DNA of 47,257 nucleotides from JAUSIF01 sp040901465 (GTDB taxonomy: Bacteria; Pseudomonadota; Alphaproteobacteria; Rhizobiales; Xanthobacteraceae). Shown piece after piece: positions 8,281-17,371 of the stretch. The position numbers and the translations under genes were made by a program. The stretch is taken from assembly GCA_040901465.1 (NCBI GenBank), contig JBBDYN010000009.1:1-47257 (forward strand), in the 5' to 3' direction. Positions within the stretch are counted from its first letter, which is position 1. Each line of letters starts with the position of its first letter. Below the pieces are notes generated by a model, which was not told the DNA's origin, did no database searches, and saw only the letters and a list, made by a program, of their open reading frames with translations.

Positions 8281-8995
8281 AGTTGATGATCTGCATGTCG
8301 CCTATGACGAGCTCGAGGTCGTGAGGGGTGTGTCCTTCACGGTCGAGCGCGGCGAAATAGTTACGATCCTCGGCAGCAATGGAGCAGGCAAGACAACGAC
8401 ACTGCGCAGTCTGGCCGGCTTGACCCGGCCGACGCGAGGCCATGTCAAATTTGCCGGCAAGCACATCGAGAATTCGCCTGCGCATGAGATCGCAAGCAGC
8501 GGGCTCGCGCTGGTTCCTGAGGGAAGGCAACTCTTTCCCGAACATACGGTGCGTGAGAACTTGGAGCTCGGCGCCTACCGGCACCTGAGCGAAGGTAAGA
8601 AAGGCGAGTTCGACGAGAATCTCTCCGAAGTCTTCGAACTCTTTCCGCGAGTGCGCGAGCGTCTCGACCAGCCGGCCGGTCTATTGAGCGGCGGCGAACA
8701 GCAAATGGTCGCCATCGCACGGGCATTGGTCAGCCGGCCGCAACTCTTGTTGCTCGATGAGCCGTCTCTTGGCCTGGCGCCGATCATGGTGCTCACTATT
8801 TTTGACGCATTCACGCGGCTGAAGGCGCGCGGCCTTACCATCCTCCTTGTCGAGCAAATGGCATGGCTAGGGCTCGAGATCTGCAGTCGCGCGCATGTGC
8901 TGGATACCGGAAGAATTGCCCTTTCCGGAACACGCGAAGAATTGGCCTCCAATCCCCGCATCATGGAGGCTTATCTTGGGGCGCCGGCCTCATAG
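8267..8995 (+). CDS. livF: Branched-chain amino acid ABC transporter ATP-binding protein, LivF type
   Basis: A 242-residue ABC ATPase of the LivF subfamily. It starts MPLLEVDDLHVAYDELEVV and has Walker A GSNGAGKTT, signature LSGGEQQMVAIARAL, Walker B LLLLDEPSLGL, and the LivF-typical GLALVPEGRQLFPEHTV segment. The ATG lies inside the end of the upstream fusion gene, so expression is probably translationally coupled. It completes the HAAT transporter, pairing with the LivG domain as the second nucleotide-binding site. It is the last gene of the operon on this strand. Confidence 0.95.
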   Translation: MPLLEVDDLHVAYDELEVVRGVSFTVERGEIVTILGSNGAGKTTTLRSLAGLTRPTRGHVKFAGKHIENSPAHEIASSGLALVPEGRQLFPEHTVRENLELGAYRHLSEGKKGEFDENLSEVFELFPRVRERLDQPAGLLSGGEQQMVAIARALVSRPQLLLLDEPSLGLAPIMVLTIFDAFTRLKARGLTILLVEQMAWLGLEICSRAHVLDTGRIALSGTREELASNPRIMEAYLGAPAS

Positions 8996-9360
8996 CGATA
9001 TTCCGTCGAAAACGGATGGTGCCGGAATTAGACCTCCAGGGCTCGACGCAATTGGCTCGACGCTGCGCGCCGTCCGGAATGACAACTCATCGGCCTGATG
9101 TTTCCTGACTCACTTTCTCAACCACACCTGAACCGTTTTCCCAATCCGCCTCGCGCGCAATCTTCATCTGTACGCCACCCCCGATCCTGCTGATATGATT
9201 CCGAAATCCGCCGCCGCGTTCATCGGCCCTCGCGCGCGCCTCCACGCGAACGTGCGGCGCCAGGCGATCCGATCCTGAACCAATGCTTAAAGCCCGCTAC
9301 GGGCTATTCGCAGGCCCTTTTTTCGCCGTCGGCGAAGGCCTATATTCGTTCTGTCGGCGC
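8996..9360. other. Intergenic region between livF and tmRNA
   Basis: No convincing coding region is seen. Near its end AGCCCG/CGGGCT (9291-9305) forms a short hairpin, and GGCC...TTCGCC/GGCGAA...GGCC (about 9312-9340) forms a second. Either could end the livF transcript. TATATT near 9341 is a plausible -10 for the tmRNA promoter. Confidence 0.5.
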
Positions 9361-9673
9361 AAGCCGGCTATGGCGATAAACGCACGTCGGAATAAACCTT
9401 TCGGACCCGGGGGCAGTACCCGGCGCCTCCACCAAAGCCCAAGGCACGAACAAGATTGGGTTTCGGCGGGGGCGAACTAGGATCGACGAGGGTGTAAAGG
9501 GCGCGGCTTTCGCTCGGGATGGTTCCGTCGTTATCGGGCCAAATCATAGTTGCAAACGACAACTATGCTCCGGTTGCTCAGGCCGCGTAAGCGGTTTGAA
9601 AGACCGAACGTAAGCCCTGGCGGGTAGCACCGTTAGGCGGGGTCCGGGGGCACCTGGCAACAGAAGCCCCCAC
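9361..9673 (+). ncRNA. ssrA: Transfer-messenger RNA, circularly permuted two-piece form
   Basis: The gene order is that of alphaproteobacterial permuted tmRNA. The acceptor piece comes first and ends CGCCTCC-ACCA (9424-9434). A short spacer hairpin (AAGCCCAA/TTGGGTTT, about 9435-9464) follows, then the coding piece starting GGGGGCGAACTAGGATCGAC at 9468. GGGGGCG (9468-9474) pairs with CGCCTCC (9424-9430) as a 7-bp acceptor stem with a G3-U70 wobble, the alanine identity element, and CCA is encoded. The tag frame at 9552-9590 reads GCA ... TAA, giving ANDNYAPVAQAA. GC-rich pseudoknot sequence follows to about 9673. The outer ends are approximate. It rescues stalled ribosomes and tags nascent proteins for ClpXP; the adaptor gene sspB is 70 bp downstream. 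Confidence 0.95.
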
Positions 9674-9742
9674 TTTCATTCTCCACCCTATGGCGCGTGT
9701 AAACGGAATCGGGTTCACTGGATCGGCCAGGCCGGAAACAAT

Positions 9743-10363
9743 ATGCCCGTCGACTTGATCCGCTACGACCTGCTCGCCCAGGACGCGCTGCGCGGCGTCG
9801 TGAAGAAGGTGCTGGCCGACATCGCCGCGCGCGGCGTGCCCGGCGACCATCATTTCTTCATCTCGTTCGACACCCGCGCGGAGGGCGTGAAGATTTCGAG
9901 CCGGCTGCGCGAAAAATATCCCGAAGAGATGACGATCGTGCTGCAGCACCAGTTCTGGGACCTGATCGTGCACGATGAGCACTTCGAGGTCGGCGTCTCC
10001 TTCAACGGCATCCCGGAACGGCTCTCGGTCCCGTTCGCGGCGATCAAGGGCTTCTTCGATCCGTCGGTGCAGTTCGGCCTGCAATTCGAACTCGCGGCCG
10101 AGCCGAAGTCGCTCGAGAAGGACGCGGCGCAAGATACCGATGCGACCAGCGAAGCCACGGCCCACGGCAAGCGTCCGGCCGCCCGCCACGCGGCGCCGCG
10201 CGGCGCCGCGTCCGAGCCCGAGGAGACCCACCCCGCCCGCTCGTCCGTGCCCGCCTCGCGCAAGAAGGCTGCGCCGCCGGTTTCGGTGCAGGCGGCCCCT
10301 GAACCAGTCGACAAGTCGGCCGGCGCCGAAGTCGTGCGGCTCGACAAGTTCCGCAAAAAGTGA
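9743..10363 (+). CDS. sspB: SspB, ClpXP adaptor for ssrA-tagged substrates (alpha-type)
   Basis: A 206-residue alphaproteobacterial SspB-like protein. The folded N-terminal domain (about residues 1-120) includes GDHHFFISFDTRAEGV, LQHQFWDLIVHDEHFEVGVSF and the VPFAAIKGFFDPSVQFGLQF end. The low-complexity Ala/Pro-rich tail (about 125-200) ends in AEVVRLDKFRKK, the position of the short ClpX-binding tail found in SspB proteins. It delivers ssrA-tagged proteins to ClpXP in the cytosol. It lies just after the tmRNA gene, and its stop overlaps the GTG of folA (GTGA). Expression with the tmRNA is possible but not shown. Confidence 0.9.
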   Translation: MPVDLIRYDLLAQDALRGVVKKVLADIAARGVPGDHHFFISFDTRAEGVKISSRLREKYPEEMTIVLQHQFWDLIVHDEHFEVGVSFNGIPERLSVPFAAIKGFFDPSVQFGLQFELAAEPKSLEKDAAQDTDATSEATAHGKRPAARHAAPRGAASEPEETHPARSSVPASRKKAAPPVSVQAAPEPVDKSAGAEVVRLDKFRKK

Positions 10364-10875
10364 GCGGCGCCCCGCGCCTCGTGCTCGTCGCCGCCGTCGC
10401 CGACAACGGCGTGATCGGCCGCGACGGCGAACTGCCCTGGTGGCTGCCCGGCGACCTCAAGCACTTCAAGGCGCTCACCCTCGGCAAGCCGGTGCTCATG
10501 GGCCGGCGCACCTTCGGCTCCATCGGCCGCCCCCTGCCGGGCCGCAGCAACATCGTGCTGACGCGAGATCCGGCATTTTGGGCGGACGGCGTGCATGTCG
10601 TGCCGAGCCTGGATGAAGGCCTGAAGGTCGCCGCCGCCGAAGCGACGCGCCTCAACGCCGCCGAGATCGCCGTGATCGGCGGCTCCGCGCTTTATTCCGC
10701 GACGCTGCCGCACGCCGACCGCATGTATCTCACCGAGGTCCACGCTACGCCGGAGGGAACCACGCATTTCCCCGCTTTCGAGCGGAGCGAATGGAGCGAG
10801 GTCGCGCGCGAAGGCCCGCTGCAAGGCGCAGGCGAGCTTTATTCCTATTCTTTCGTGACGCTCGACCGCCGCTGA
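10360..10875 (+). CDS. folA: Dihydrofolate reductase
   Basis: A 171-residue DHFR that reduces dihydrofolate to tetrahydrofolate with NADPH. Characteristic blocks are VAAVADNGVIGRDGELPWWL (the Met20-loop region), PGDLKHFK with the active-site acidic residue, PVLMGRRTFGSIG for NADPH binding, and the C-terminal VIGGSALY. The start is GTG at 10360, overlapping the sspB stop as GTGA, so translation is coupled to sspB. Length and motifs are normal for a chromosomal enzyme. It ends 30 bp from the convergent AsmA-family gene. Confidence 0.95.
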   Translation: MSGAPRLVLVAAVADNGVIGRDGELPWWLPGDLKHFKALTLGKPVLMGRRTFGSIGRPLPGRSNIVLTRDPAFWADGVHVVPSLDEGLKVAAAEATRLNAAEIAVIGGSALYSATLPHADRMYLTEVHATPEGTTHFPAFERSEWSEVAREGPLQGAGELYSYSFVTLDRR

Positions 10876-10905
10876 TCGGTCGTAGGTCGGTCCTCTCACT
10901 CTCCG

Positions 10906-13900
10906 TCATTGCGGCGGCGGAAAGATTTGCGGCGTCGGGCGAATGTTGGTCGACGGAGCCGTCCCGGCCCAAGGATTGCCGGCACGCGGCCGCGTCTGCG
11001 GCGCCGGCGCTTGCTTGGCAGCCGGTGCGGCGGACGGCGACGTTCCTATCGGCACATCGGGCGTGGCTGCCGGCTCAGGCGTGGCCGCGGCCACGGGGCT
11101 CGGCTCGCCCCTGCCTCCCGGTTGCTCCGAGCGCCGCGGCGGCAGCGCGCGATCGCGCTCTTCGATCCGTTTCGTTTCCCGCTCCATCGCGCGCAGCGTG
11201 ATCGCCGTCGCCAGTGCGGCCGCTTCGATGCCGCGTTCAGGTGCGGCGACCGGCCCGCGCCAGCGCACCGTCGCACCCGGCCGCGCGGTCAATCCCTGCG
11301 GCGCCGGCGCTTCGATCTCGACCGTACCGTCGACCGAGAGCCGCCCGATGTCGAAATTCGCCGCCGCCGAAATCTGCATCGATCCCGCATTCGCCCGTAC
11401 TCTCCCCGTTCTTGCCACACCCGCCGCAACCACGACCGGCGCCTCGATGTTCGCGAGCTTCAGCGGTCCCTTGGCGAACGCCGGCGCAAGGGCCGCAATC
11501 ACCGCGATCTCGTCCGGCGGCTCGTTCGCCTCCGCTGCCGAAAACACGGATGCCACCGCGCCCGGATCGAGCCGGTCGATTTCGAGCGATTCGAGCGCGA
11601 GCGTGCCCTGACCCGCCAGACTTCCTGCGAGCGTGGCGGGCGTCGCGCCGCTGCCGGCGAGCGTGAGCGTCAAACTCCCGCGCCCGCGTGCCGCCGCTTT
11701 CCAGGTGCCTGGCGAAAGCATGCGCGCGACTTCGAACGAATTGAGCTTGCCGCTGCTGTCGAAGCCGAGCGCCTCGCCGCGCACGAAGCGTGCGTGCCCC
11801 TCGAGCTTGCCGCCTGCAAGATCCGCCGAGAAATCCTCGAACGCCGCGTCGGCGGCACCGAGCTTCAACCGGAATTTCGAACCGGTCGCGGCGAGCCGGT
11901 CGACGAGCCCCAACGCCGCCACTTCGAATTCGATCGTGCCCGTGGCGCCCGTAAGCGGCGCTGGATTGAGCCGCGCGGCCGGCCAAAGACCGCCGTCGTT
12001 CTCGGCGCTTCCGAGCACCAGGCCGAGGAGATCGGCGAGTCCCATCCGCTCGATCGCAAGCTTGCCGCCGATCGCGGGCTTCTCGACGCCGCTCGCCGTG
12101 AGCACGCCGCGCACGCGCGCGCCGTTCACGTTGAGGGCGATATTCTCGAACGCAAACGCCTCGGCATTGCGCGAAAGCCGCGCGCTTCCGTCAGCTGCGA
12201 CCGCGCGATCGCCGCCCGCGCGTGCCACCACTGCAAGCAACGGGCGCAAGTCGGATGCCTCCAGGCGCAAATCGATCCGCGGCTCGATGCGGCCTTCGGC
12301 CCCTCGGCGCAGCTCGCCGTCCGCCGATAGATTGGCACCCGGCACCGCGAGGCGCGCCGCCATCAGCATGGCCCCGCCGCTTGGCTTGGAAAAATCCAAT
12401 TCCAGCGTTCCGTCGCCCGGCGACGGCGGCCCGGGCGTGAACCCAAAAAGCGAAATGAGTTTGCCGGAGTCGCGCGAGTCGACGACGATGTGCGCTTCCG
12501 ACAAATTTTCCGCTAGGATGTCGTAGCTCGCGGCGAAGCTCGCCTCCATGTCGGAAAGCCGCCCGCTCGCGTTGACCTCGACGCCTGCCGCCGATCCCGC
12601 GCCCGACGCGGTGCCCGACAATTTCAGCGGGCCGCCCGCGCTCAGAATCCGCCGCACGAGCAACGCCGCGTCTTCGCCCGCGAGCTTGTTCGCGAGGAGC
12701 GCGATGCCGTCGGGCCGCACCGCCTCGATCTCGTATTCGATGCTGCCGGTCGGCCGCTCGATCGGGGCCGCGATCCTTCCCTTTGCCCGCACCGAGAGCC
12801 CATCGAAATCGGCGATGGCGAGCCGCTCGATCGTGATGCCTTCGTCCGAGCGCGCGATCGCCGCGTCGATGCGGCTCGCAGGGCGGTCGAGCAGCCGCAA
12901 CGCGTTCCCGCTGAAACCGAGCACGAGATCAACCGCGGCGGAATCGGTACGCAGCGATTCCACCAGCGGCCCGAAGACATCGAGATCGAGACCGCTACCG
13001 ACAAGATCGGCTTCGATCTTCGTGCGCCGCACGCCTTCCCCGGGCGTCAGCGTGAAACGCCCGCCGAGCTTGGCACCGCCGAGCGACAGATCGAGTTGCT
13101 GAATCGTGATGCGCCCGTCGGTCCAATTCGCTTTGCCGGTGAGCCGTGTGGAATCCGTGCCCTCGAGCGACAATGCGAGCGTGCCGCCGAACGCCCAGCG
13201 CGCGAATGCCGAAGCGTCCTCGGCCTCCACCGTGAGATCGCCTGCGAACACGCTGTTGCCCGCGGCCGGTCCGGCGGCCTTGATCGTTCCGCGTCCCGGC
13301 AAACGCGCCTCAAATTTCTCAAGCGCGAGCGCGTTGTCGCGCAGCGCCAAGTCCGCCTTCAGCTCGCGCAACGTTCCGCCGCCCGCGATCAGATTTTCGA
13401 CCGATAGCCCGATGCGGCCGCGAAACGGAAGCCCGTTCAGAAGGGCCATCACCTCGCGCACCGACGCGAACGCCGCCGGCAGTCCCTTCGGCCCCTCGCC
13501 GCCTGTTGCCGCGTCGAGATCGATGCGCCGCGCCGAAAGCGCCCCCTCGATCGCGCCGTCGCGGCGCGGCGCGAACTGCACTTGGCCGGCAACCTCGATC
13601 GGCGTCGCGTCCGCGCCCAGCGTAAGCTCGAACGTATCGAGGGAGACGGCTTGCTCGTTGGCGCGGGCGTTGGCGGTGATCTGCCACGCCAGGCCCGGCG
13701 CTCCGCGCCGCGCCATGCTGATCTTGCCCTCGAAGCGGGGCGCAACGCCGCTGAGGGTAAGCATGCCCTCGGCATCAAACGCCGTGCTGTCGCCCGCCCG
13801 TTCCAGCGTCAGGCGCACACGGCCGGAATTGTCCGCACCAAACGCTCCGGAGTTCGCGCGCACGCTCCAGCGGCGGCCGTCGTGTCGGAGCGTTGCGTTG

Positions 13901-14433
13901 AATTGCTTCGGCCCTTGCCGCGCGCGCATCTCGCCGTGCGCGGAAATCTGGTCGAAGACTTGCCGCTCACCGCTTGCACGGTCTTCCACGACGAGCGAGC
14001 CGCCTTCGATCGCAATCCGTGCGAACGTGACGAGATCGGTTGCGGCCGCTGCAGCGCCCATCGCCGGCATCGTCGGCCACCCGCCCGGTTCGATCGCGAG
14101 CCGCATCGCCGGCCGCACCAGCACGAATTCGTCGGCCTCAACCGACCCGCGCATGAGCGCGCCGAGGGAAAGAATCCCGCGCGCCTCGCCCGCGCGCATG
14201 CCGGTTCCCTTGTCGGGATCGCCGATCTCGACTGCCCGGAGCACGAAGGCCGGCGTCGGCAGGATCGTCGCCTCGATGCGGCCCCGTATGCGCACCGGCG
14301 CGCCAGCGATCGCCGACGCCTGGCGCTCGAAGGTGCTGCGCCAGTCGTTCCAATCGACATAGGCGGGCGCCGCGAGCGCCGCCGCGATCGCGAGAATCAA
14401 AGCAATGCCGAGGCCGAGAAGGGCGTGTTGCAC
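10906..14433 (-). CDS. AsmA-family protein (large, N-terminally anchored)
   Basis: This 1175-residue protein begins with a membrane anchor (LLGLGIALILAIAAALAAP) and then the AsmA hallmark PAYVDWNDWRSTFERQASAIAGAPVRIRG. Long repetitive beta-strand-rich stretches follow, and the C-terminus is Pro/Ala-rich (about residues 1100-1175). AsmA/TamB-like proteins sit in the periplasm attached to the inner membrane and are implicated in lipid transport or outer-membrane homeostasis. The C-terminal region has the layout of AsmA_2-type domains (SGKLNSFEVARMLSPGTWKA, GSLTLTLAGSGATPATLAGS). No dedicated partner gene is adjacent. Very GC-rich, with long open frames on the opposite strand that are shadows. 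Confidence 0.9.
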   Translation of the reverse strand: MQHALLGLGIALILAIAAALAAPAYVDWNDWRSTFERQASAIAGAPVRIRGRIEATILPTPAFVLRAVEIGDPDKGTGMRAGEARGILSLGALMRGSVEADEFVLVRPAMRLAIEPGGWPTMPAMGAAAAATDLVTFARIAIEGGSLVVEDRASGERQVFDQISAHGEMRARQGPKQFNATLRHDGRRWSVRANSGAFGADNSGRVRLTLERAGDSTAFDAEGMLTLSGVAPRFEGKISMARRGAPGLAWQITANARANEQAVSLDTFELTLGADATPIEVAGQVQFAPRRDGAIEGALSARRIDLDAATGGEGPKGLPAAFASVREVMALLNGLPFRGRIGLSVENLIAGGGTLRELKADLALRDNALALEKFEARLPGRGTIKAAGPAAGNSVFAGDLTVEAEDASAFARWAFGGTLALSLEGTDSTRLTGKANWTDGRITIQQLDLSLGGAKLGGRFTLTPGEGVRRTKIEADLVGSGLDLDVFGPLVESLRTDSAAVDLVLGFSGNALRLLDRPASRIDAAIARSDEGITIERLAIADFDGLSVRAKGRIAAPIERPTGSIEYEIEAVRPDGIALLANKLAGEDAALLVRRILSAGGPLKLSGTASGAGSAAGVEVNASGRLSDMEASFAASYDILAENLSEAHIVVDSRDSGKLISLFGFTPGPPSPGDGTLELDFSKPSGGAMLMAARLAVPGANLSADGELRRGAEGRIEPRIDLRLEASDLRPLLAVVARAGGDRAVAADGSARLSRNAEAFAFENIALNVNGARVRGVLTASGVEKPAIGGKLAIERMGLADLLGLVLGSAENDGGLWPAARLNPAPLTGATGTIEFEVAALGLVDRLAATGSKFRLKLGAADAAFEDFSADLAGGKLEGHARFVRGEALGFDSSGKLNSFEVARMLSPGTWKAAARGRGSLTLTLAGSGATPATLAGSLAGQGTLALESLEIDRLDPGAVASVFSAAEANEPPDEIAVIAALAPAFAKGPLKLANIEAPVVVAAGVARTGRVRANAGSMQISAAANFDIGRLSVDGTVEIEAPAPQGLTARPGATVRWRGPVAAPERGIEAAALATAITLRAMERETKRIEERDRALPPRRSEQPGGRGEPSPVAAATPEPAATPDVPIGTSPSAAPAAKQAPAPQTRPRAGNPWAGTAPSTNIRPTPQIFPPPQ

Positions 14434-14549
14434 GCATCAATCCTTGCGCTTCCGCCGCCTGAAGCGTGAGCGCGCAATCAGCCCCCGCTGCACCATCGGA
14501 CAGGAATGCCCGCCGCTCAAGCCCCTACCTCATCCTGTCTAAATGCCGG

Positions 14550-15956
14550 CTACAGCGCGACGATCTTCCCCGGGTTCATGATGTTCTGCGGGTCGATCGC
14601 CTGCTTCAGCGTGCGCATGAGCGCGAGCGCCGGCTCGCCCAGTTCCGTTTTCAGATACTTCATCTTGCCCTGGCCCACGCCGTGCTCGCCCGTGCAGGTG
14701 CCCTCCATGGCAAGCGCCCGCTGCGCCAGCCGATCGAGGAAGCGCTCGGCGCGGGCGATCTCGGCCGTGTCGTTCATGTCGATCAGAAGCGAGACATGGA
14801 AGTTCCCGTCGCCCACGTGGCCGACGATGGGCGCGACCAAGCCCATATCCGTGATGTCGCGCTGGGTCGCGGTCACGCATTCTGCGAGCCGCGAGATCGG
14901 TACGCACACGTCGGTCGCGAGCGGTCGCGCGCCGGGACGCAACTGCACGCACGCCCAATAGGCATCGTGCCGCGCCTGCCAAAGTTTCGTGCGCTCCTCG
15001 GCCTTGGTGGTCCATTGCGACGGACCGCCGCCGAATTCACTGGCGATTTCGCCGAAGCTTTGCGCCTGTTCCGCGACCGAGGCGTTGGAGCCGTGGAACT
15101 CGAGAAACAGCGTCGGCGTCTCATCGAGCGTGAGCTTCGAATAGGCATTGCAGGCGCGCACCTGCAATTCGTCGAGCAGCTCGATGCGCGCCACCGGAAT
15201 GCCGGTCTGGATGGTGGCGATCGTGGCGTTGCACGCCGCCTCGACCGAAGGGAACGGGCACACGGCGGACGAGATCGCTTCCGGAATGCCGTGCAGCTTC
15301 AGCGTGAGCTCAGTGATCACGCCGAACGTGCCCTCGGAGCCGACGAACAGTCGCGTGAGATCGTAGCCGGCCGCGGATTTTTTTGCGCGCTGCGCGGTTG
15401 TCATCAGCTCGCCGTTCGGCAGCACGGCCTTCAGCGCCAGCACATTGTCCTTCATCGTGCCGTAGCGCACCGCGTTCGTGCCCGACGCACGCGTCGCCGC
15501 CATGCCGCCGAGCGATGCGTCCGCGCCGGGATCGAGCGGAAAGAACAATCCCTTGTCGCGCAGATGTTCGTTCAACTGCTTGCGCGTGATGCCGGGCTCG
15601 ATCACGCAGTCGAGGTCTTCCGTGTGAACCGCGAGCACGCGGTCCATCTCCCGCACGTCGATGCAGACGCCGCCGGCGGGCGCGTTCACGTGGCCTTCAA
15701 GCGAGGTACCGGTCCCGAACGGGATCACCGGCACGCGATGCTTGGCGCAGATGCGCACCGCGTCCTGCACCTCCTCGGTGGACGCGGCGAACAGAACGGC
15801 GTCCGGCGGCTGGTTCGGGATCCAGGTCGTGGTGTGGCCGTGCTGCTCGCGCACGGCGTCCGATGTCGCGACCTTGTTGCCGAACCGGGCGAGCAACGCG
15901 GTCACCGCGCTCTCGACGGCGCGGGGTGCCGGACGTATGGTCGCAGCTTCAGCCAT
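14550..15956 (-). CDS. FAD-binding oxidoreductase, D-lactate dehydrogenase/glycolate oxidase (GlcD) type
   Basis: A 468-residue flavoprotein of the vanillyl-alcohol oxidase/GlcD class. The FAD-binding PP loop is near VIPFGTGTSLEGHVN, with FPLDPGADASLGGMAATRASG after it. The C-terminal cap ends with CTGEHGVGQGKMKYL and IDPQNIMNPGKIV, diagnostic of D-2-hydroxyacid dehydrogenases. His residues in the IVGHVGDGNFHVSLL block match the catalytic metal/His region. It probably oxidises D-lactate, glycolate or a related D-2-hydroxy acid and passes electrons to quinone or cytochrome c. No GlcE or GlcF homologues are adjacent, which favours a single-subunit D-lactate dehydrogenase. Confidence 0.92.
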   Translation of the reverse strand: MAEAATIRPAPRAVESAVTALLARFGNKVATSDAVREQHGHTTTWIPNQPPDAVLFAASTEEVQDAVRICAKHRVPVIPFGTGTSLEGHVNAPAGGVCIDVREMDRVLAVHTEDLDCVIEPGITRKQLNEHLRDKGLFFPLDPGADASLGGMAATRASGTNAVRYGTMKDNVLALKAVLPNGELMTTAQRAKKSAAGYDLTRLFVGSEGTFGVITELTLKLHGIPEAISSAVCPFPSVEAACNATIATIQTGIPVARIELLDELQVRACNAYSKLTLDETPTLFLEFHGSNASVAEQAQSFGEIASEFGGGPSQWTTKAEERTKLWQARHDAYWACVQLRPGARPLATDVCVPISRLAECVTATQRDITDMGLVAPIVGHVGDGNFHVSLLIDMNDTAEIARAERFLDRLAQRALAMEGTCTGEHGVGQGKMKYLKTELGEPALALMRTLKQAIDPQNIMNPGKIVAL

Positions 15957-16076
15957 GCCGGAAGTCTCTCGCCTATGCTCGCTTCCCGAGCTTAGCAGAG
16001 CCGCGTGGGCCGCGTCAGGACGTCGTGCACGCGGACTTCCGGGGAGTTATAGTTCAACAGCTCACAACGGCGGGGG

Positions 16077-16580
16077 ATGCCCATGGCGATCAGGCTTGAA
16101 GGCTCGTGCCGCTGCGGCGCGGTCAGGTTTTCCCTCGATTCTCATTCGCCGCAGCCCTACCAGCGTTGCTACTGCACCATCTGCCGCAAGACCGCGGGCG
16201 GCGGCGGCTATGCCATCAACATCATGGGCAAGACCGCCGGCATGGTGATCACAGGCAAGGACGCGATCAGCGTCTATCAAGCCGATATCTGCGACGACGA
16301 AGGCAAGAACTGCAAGATCAGCACCGGGCAACGCAATTTTTGCTCGAAATGCGCCACGGCACTCTGGATGTATCACCCGGAATGGCCGGATTTCATCTAT
16401 CCGTTCGCATCGGCGATCGACACCCGACTGCCGACGCCGCCCGAGCGGGTGCATCTGTTTCTTCACAACAAGGCCGACTGGGTCATGCCCGCGGTCGGCC
16501 GGCGCGATCGGCGCTTCGACAAATATCCCGAGCAATCGATCGAGGACTGGCACAAGCAGCGCGGGCTTTGGATCGACTGA
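16077..16580 (+). CDS. GFA family protein (glutathione-dependent formaldehyde-activating enzyme fold)
   Basis: This 167-residue protein has the Cys pattern of the GFA/Mss4-like zinc-binding fold: SCRCGAVRF (Cys11, Cys13), RCYCTICRK (Cys31, 33, 36) and NFCSKCATALW in the middle. Members are small cytosolic zinc proteins. Only a few act on S-hydroxymethylglutathione, so 'formaldehyde-activating' is a family label. The start at 16077 follows a GGGGG tract; an ATG two codons later is possible. It is 72 bp upstream of the thioesterase gene on the same strand, with no evident pathway link. Confidence 0.9.
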   Translation: MPMAIRLEGSCRCGAVRFSLDSHSPQPYQRCYCTICRKTAGGGGYAINIMGKTAGMVITGKDAISVYQADICDDEGKNCKISTGQRNFCSKCATALWMYHPEWPDFIYPFASAIDTRLPTPPERVHLFLHNKADWVMPAVGRRDRRFDKYPEQSIEDWHKQRGLWID

Positions 16581-16652
16581 AGCAGCAGCGGCATTGCCTG
16601 CTTCGGGAGAGGCTGCAATAGTCGCGGCAATCTGGGGAAGCCTGCTAACGCC

Positions 16653-17159
16653 GTGGCGACGCGCCGATCAACGTCGATCTTTTTCGCACCGTTCGTCTCG
16701 TCGACCATGACGGTCGAGCCCGCCTGGATCGACTACAACGGCCATCTCAACATGGCCTATTACAATCTCCTGATCGACCGCGCCGTGGACGAAGCGTTCG
16801 AGCTCGTGGGCCTTGGGCCGGAGTACGTCCGCACTCGGAACGCCTCGTTTTTCACGGCCGAAGCACACGTGCGCTATTTGCGCGAACTCGCGGTCGATAC
16901 GCCGGTGCGCGTGACGATCCAACTCGTCGACTACGACGGCAAGCGCATCCATTTTTACGCCGAGCTGCACGACGCCTCCGAGGGCTGGGTCTCGGCCACC
17001 TCCGAGCAGTTGGCGCTGCACGTCGATATGGCGACGCGGCGGGTCGCGCCCTGGCCCGACGATGTCCTGCAGCGCTTGGCAGCCATGAAGGCCGCTCATG
17101 CCAGCCTGCCCGCCCCCGAAGCCCTCGGCCGACGCATCTCCATGCCCGCTCGCAGCTGA
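16653..17159 (+). CDS. Hotdog-fold thioesterase family protein
   Basis: This 168-residue protein matches the 4-hydroxybenzoyl-CoA thioesterase (4HBT) branch of the hotdog fold. The active-site loop reads WIDYNGHLNMAYYNLLIDRA, where the Asp (or Tyr/Asn in some families) and His sit at the start of the long helix, followed by AHVRYLRELAVDTPVRV and SEQLALHVDMATRRVAPWP. It probably hydrolyses an acyl-CoA or acyl-carnitine-like ester; the substrate is not predictable. The start is a GTG at 16653 and a shorter start at the internal Met near 16707 is possible, since homology begins around MTVEPAWIDYNGH. Confidence 0.85.
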   Translation: MATRRSTSIFFAPFVSSTMTVEPAWIDYNGHLNMAYYNLLIDRAVDEAFELVGLGPEYVRTRNASFFTAEAHVRYLRELAVDTPVRVTIQLVDYDGKRIHFYAELHDASEGWVSATSEQLALHVDMATRRVAPWPDDVLQRLAAMKAAHASLPAPEALGRRISMPARS

Positions 17160-17230
17160 AACCGCGATGCGGCGGCCTTCCGCCCCGTTTGCGACGCTGA
17201 GATGACGGAAGTGTTGCTAAATCCTTGATT

Positions 17231-17260
17231 TGCATGCACGTGATGCAGATGAGGCATGCA
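17231..17260. promoter_or_regulatory. Inverted repeat upstream of small gene
   Basis: TGCATGC (17231-17237) and GCATGCA (17254-17260) are exact reverse complements separated by 16 bp, in the 212-bp region before the small gene at 17372. The second half continues as TGCATGC and the spacer contains another GATGCA. The site could bind a dimeric regulator. No known operator is recognised. Confidence 0.4.
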
Positions 17261-17371
17261 TGCTGACCCATTCCTTTCGCGGTGCGACACGCCTATTTTG
17301 CATTGCACGCAGAGAGCCGATTGTCCCGGGAGGGTGTCCCGGATCGGCCACTCACAGAAGGAGATACACCC

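Noticed and set aside
13106..14362. Plus-strand open frame of 418 codons
   Set aside because: Antisense to the AsmA-family gene, Ser/Arg/Ala-rich with no recognisable domain.
14466..15995. Plus-strand open frame of 509 codons
   Set aside because: Antisense to the D-lactate dehydrogenase-like gene and rich in Arg, Gly and His; composition is that of a shadow frame.
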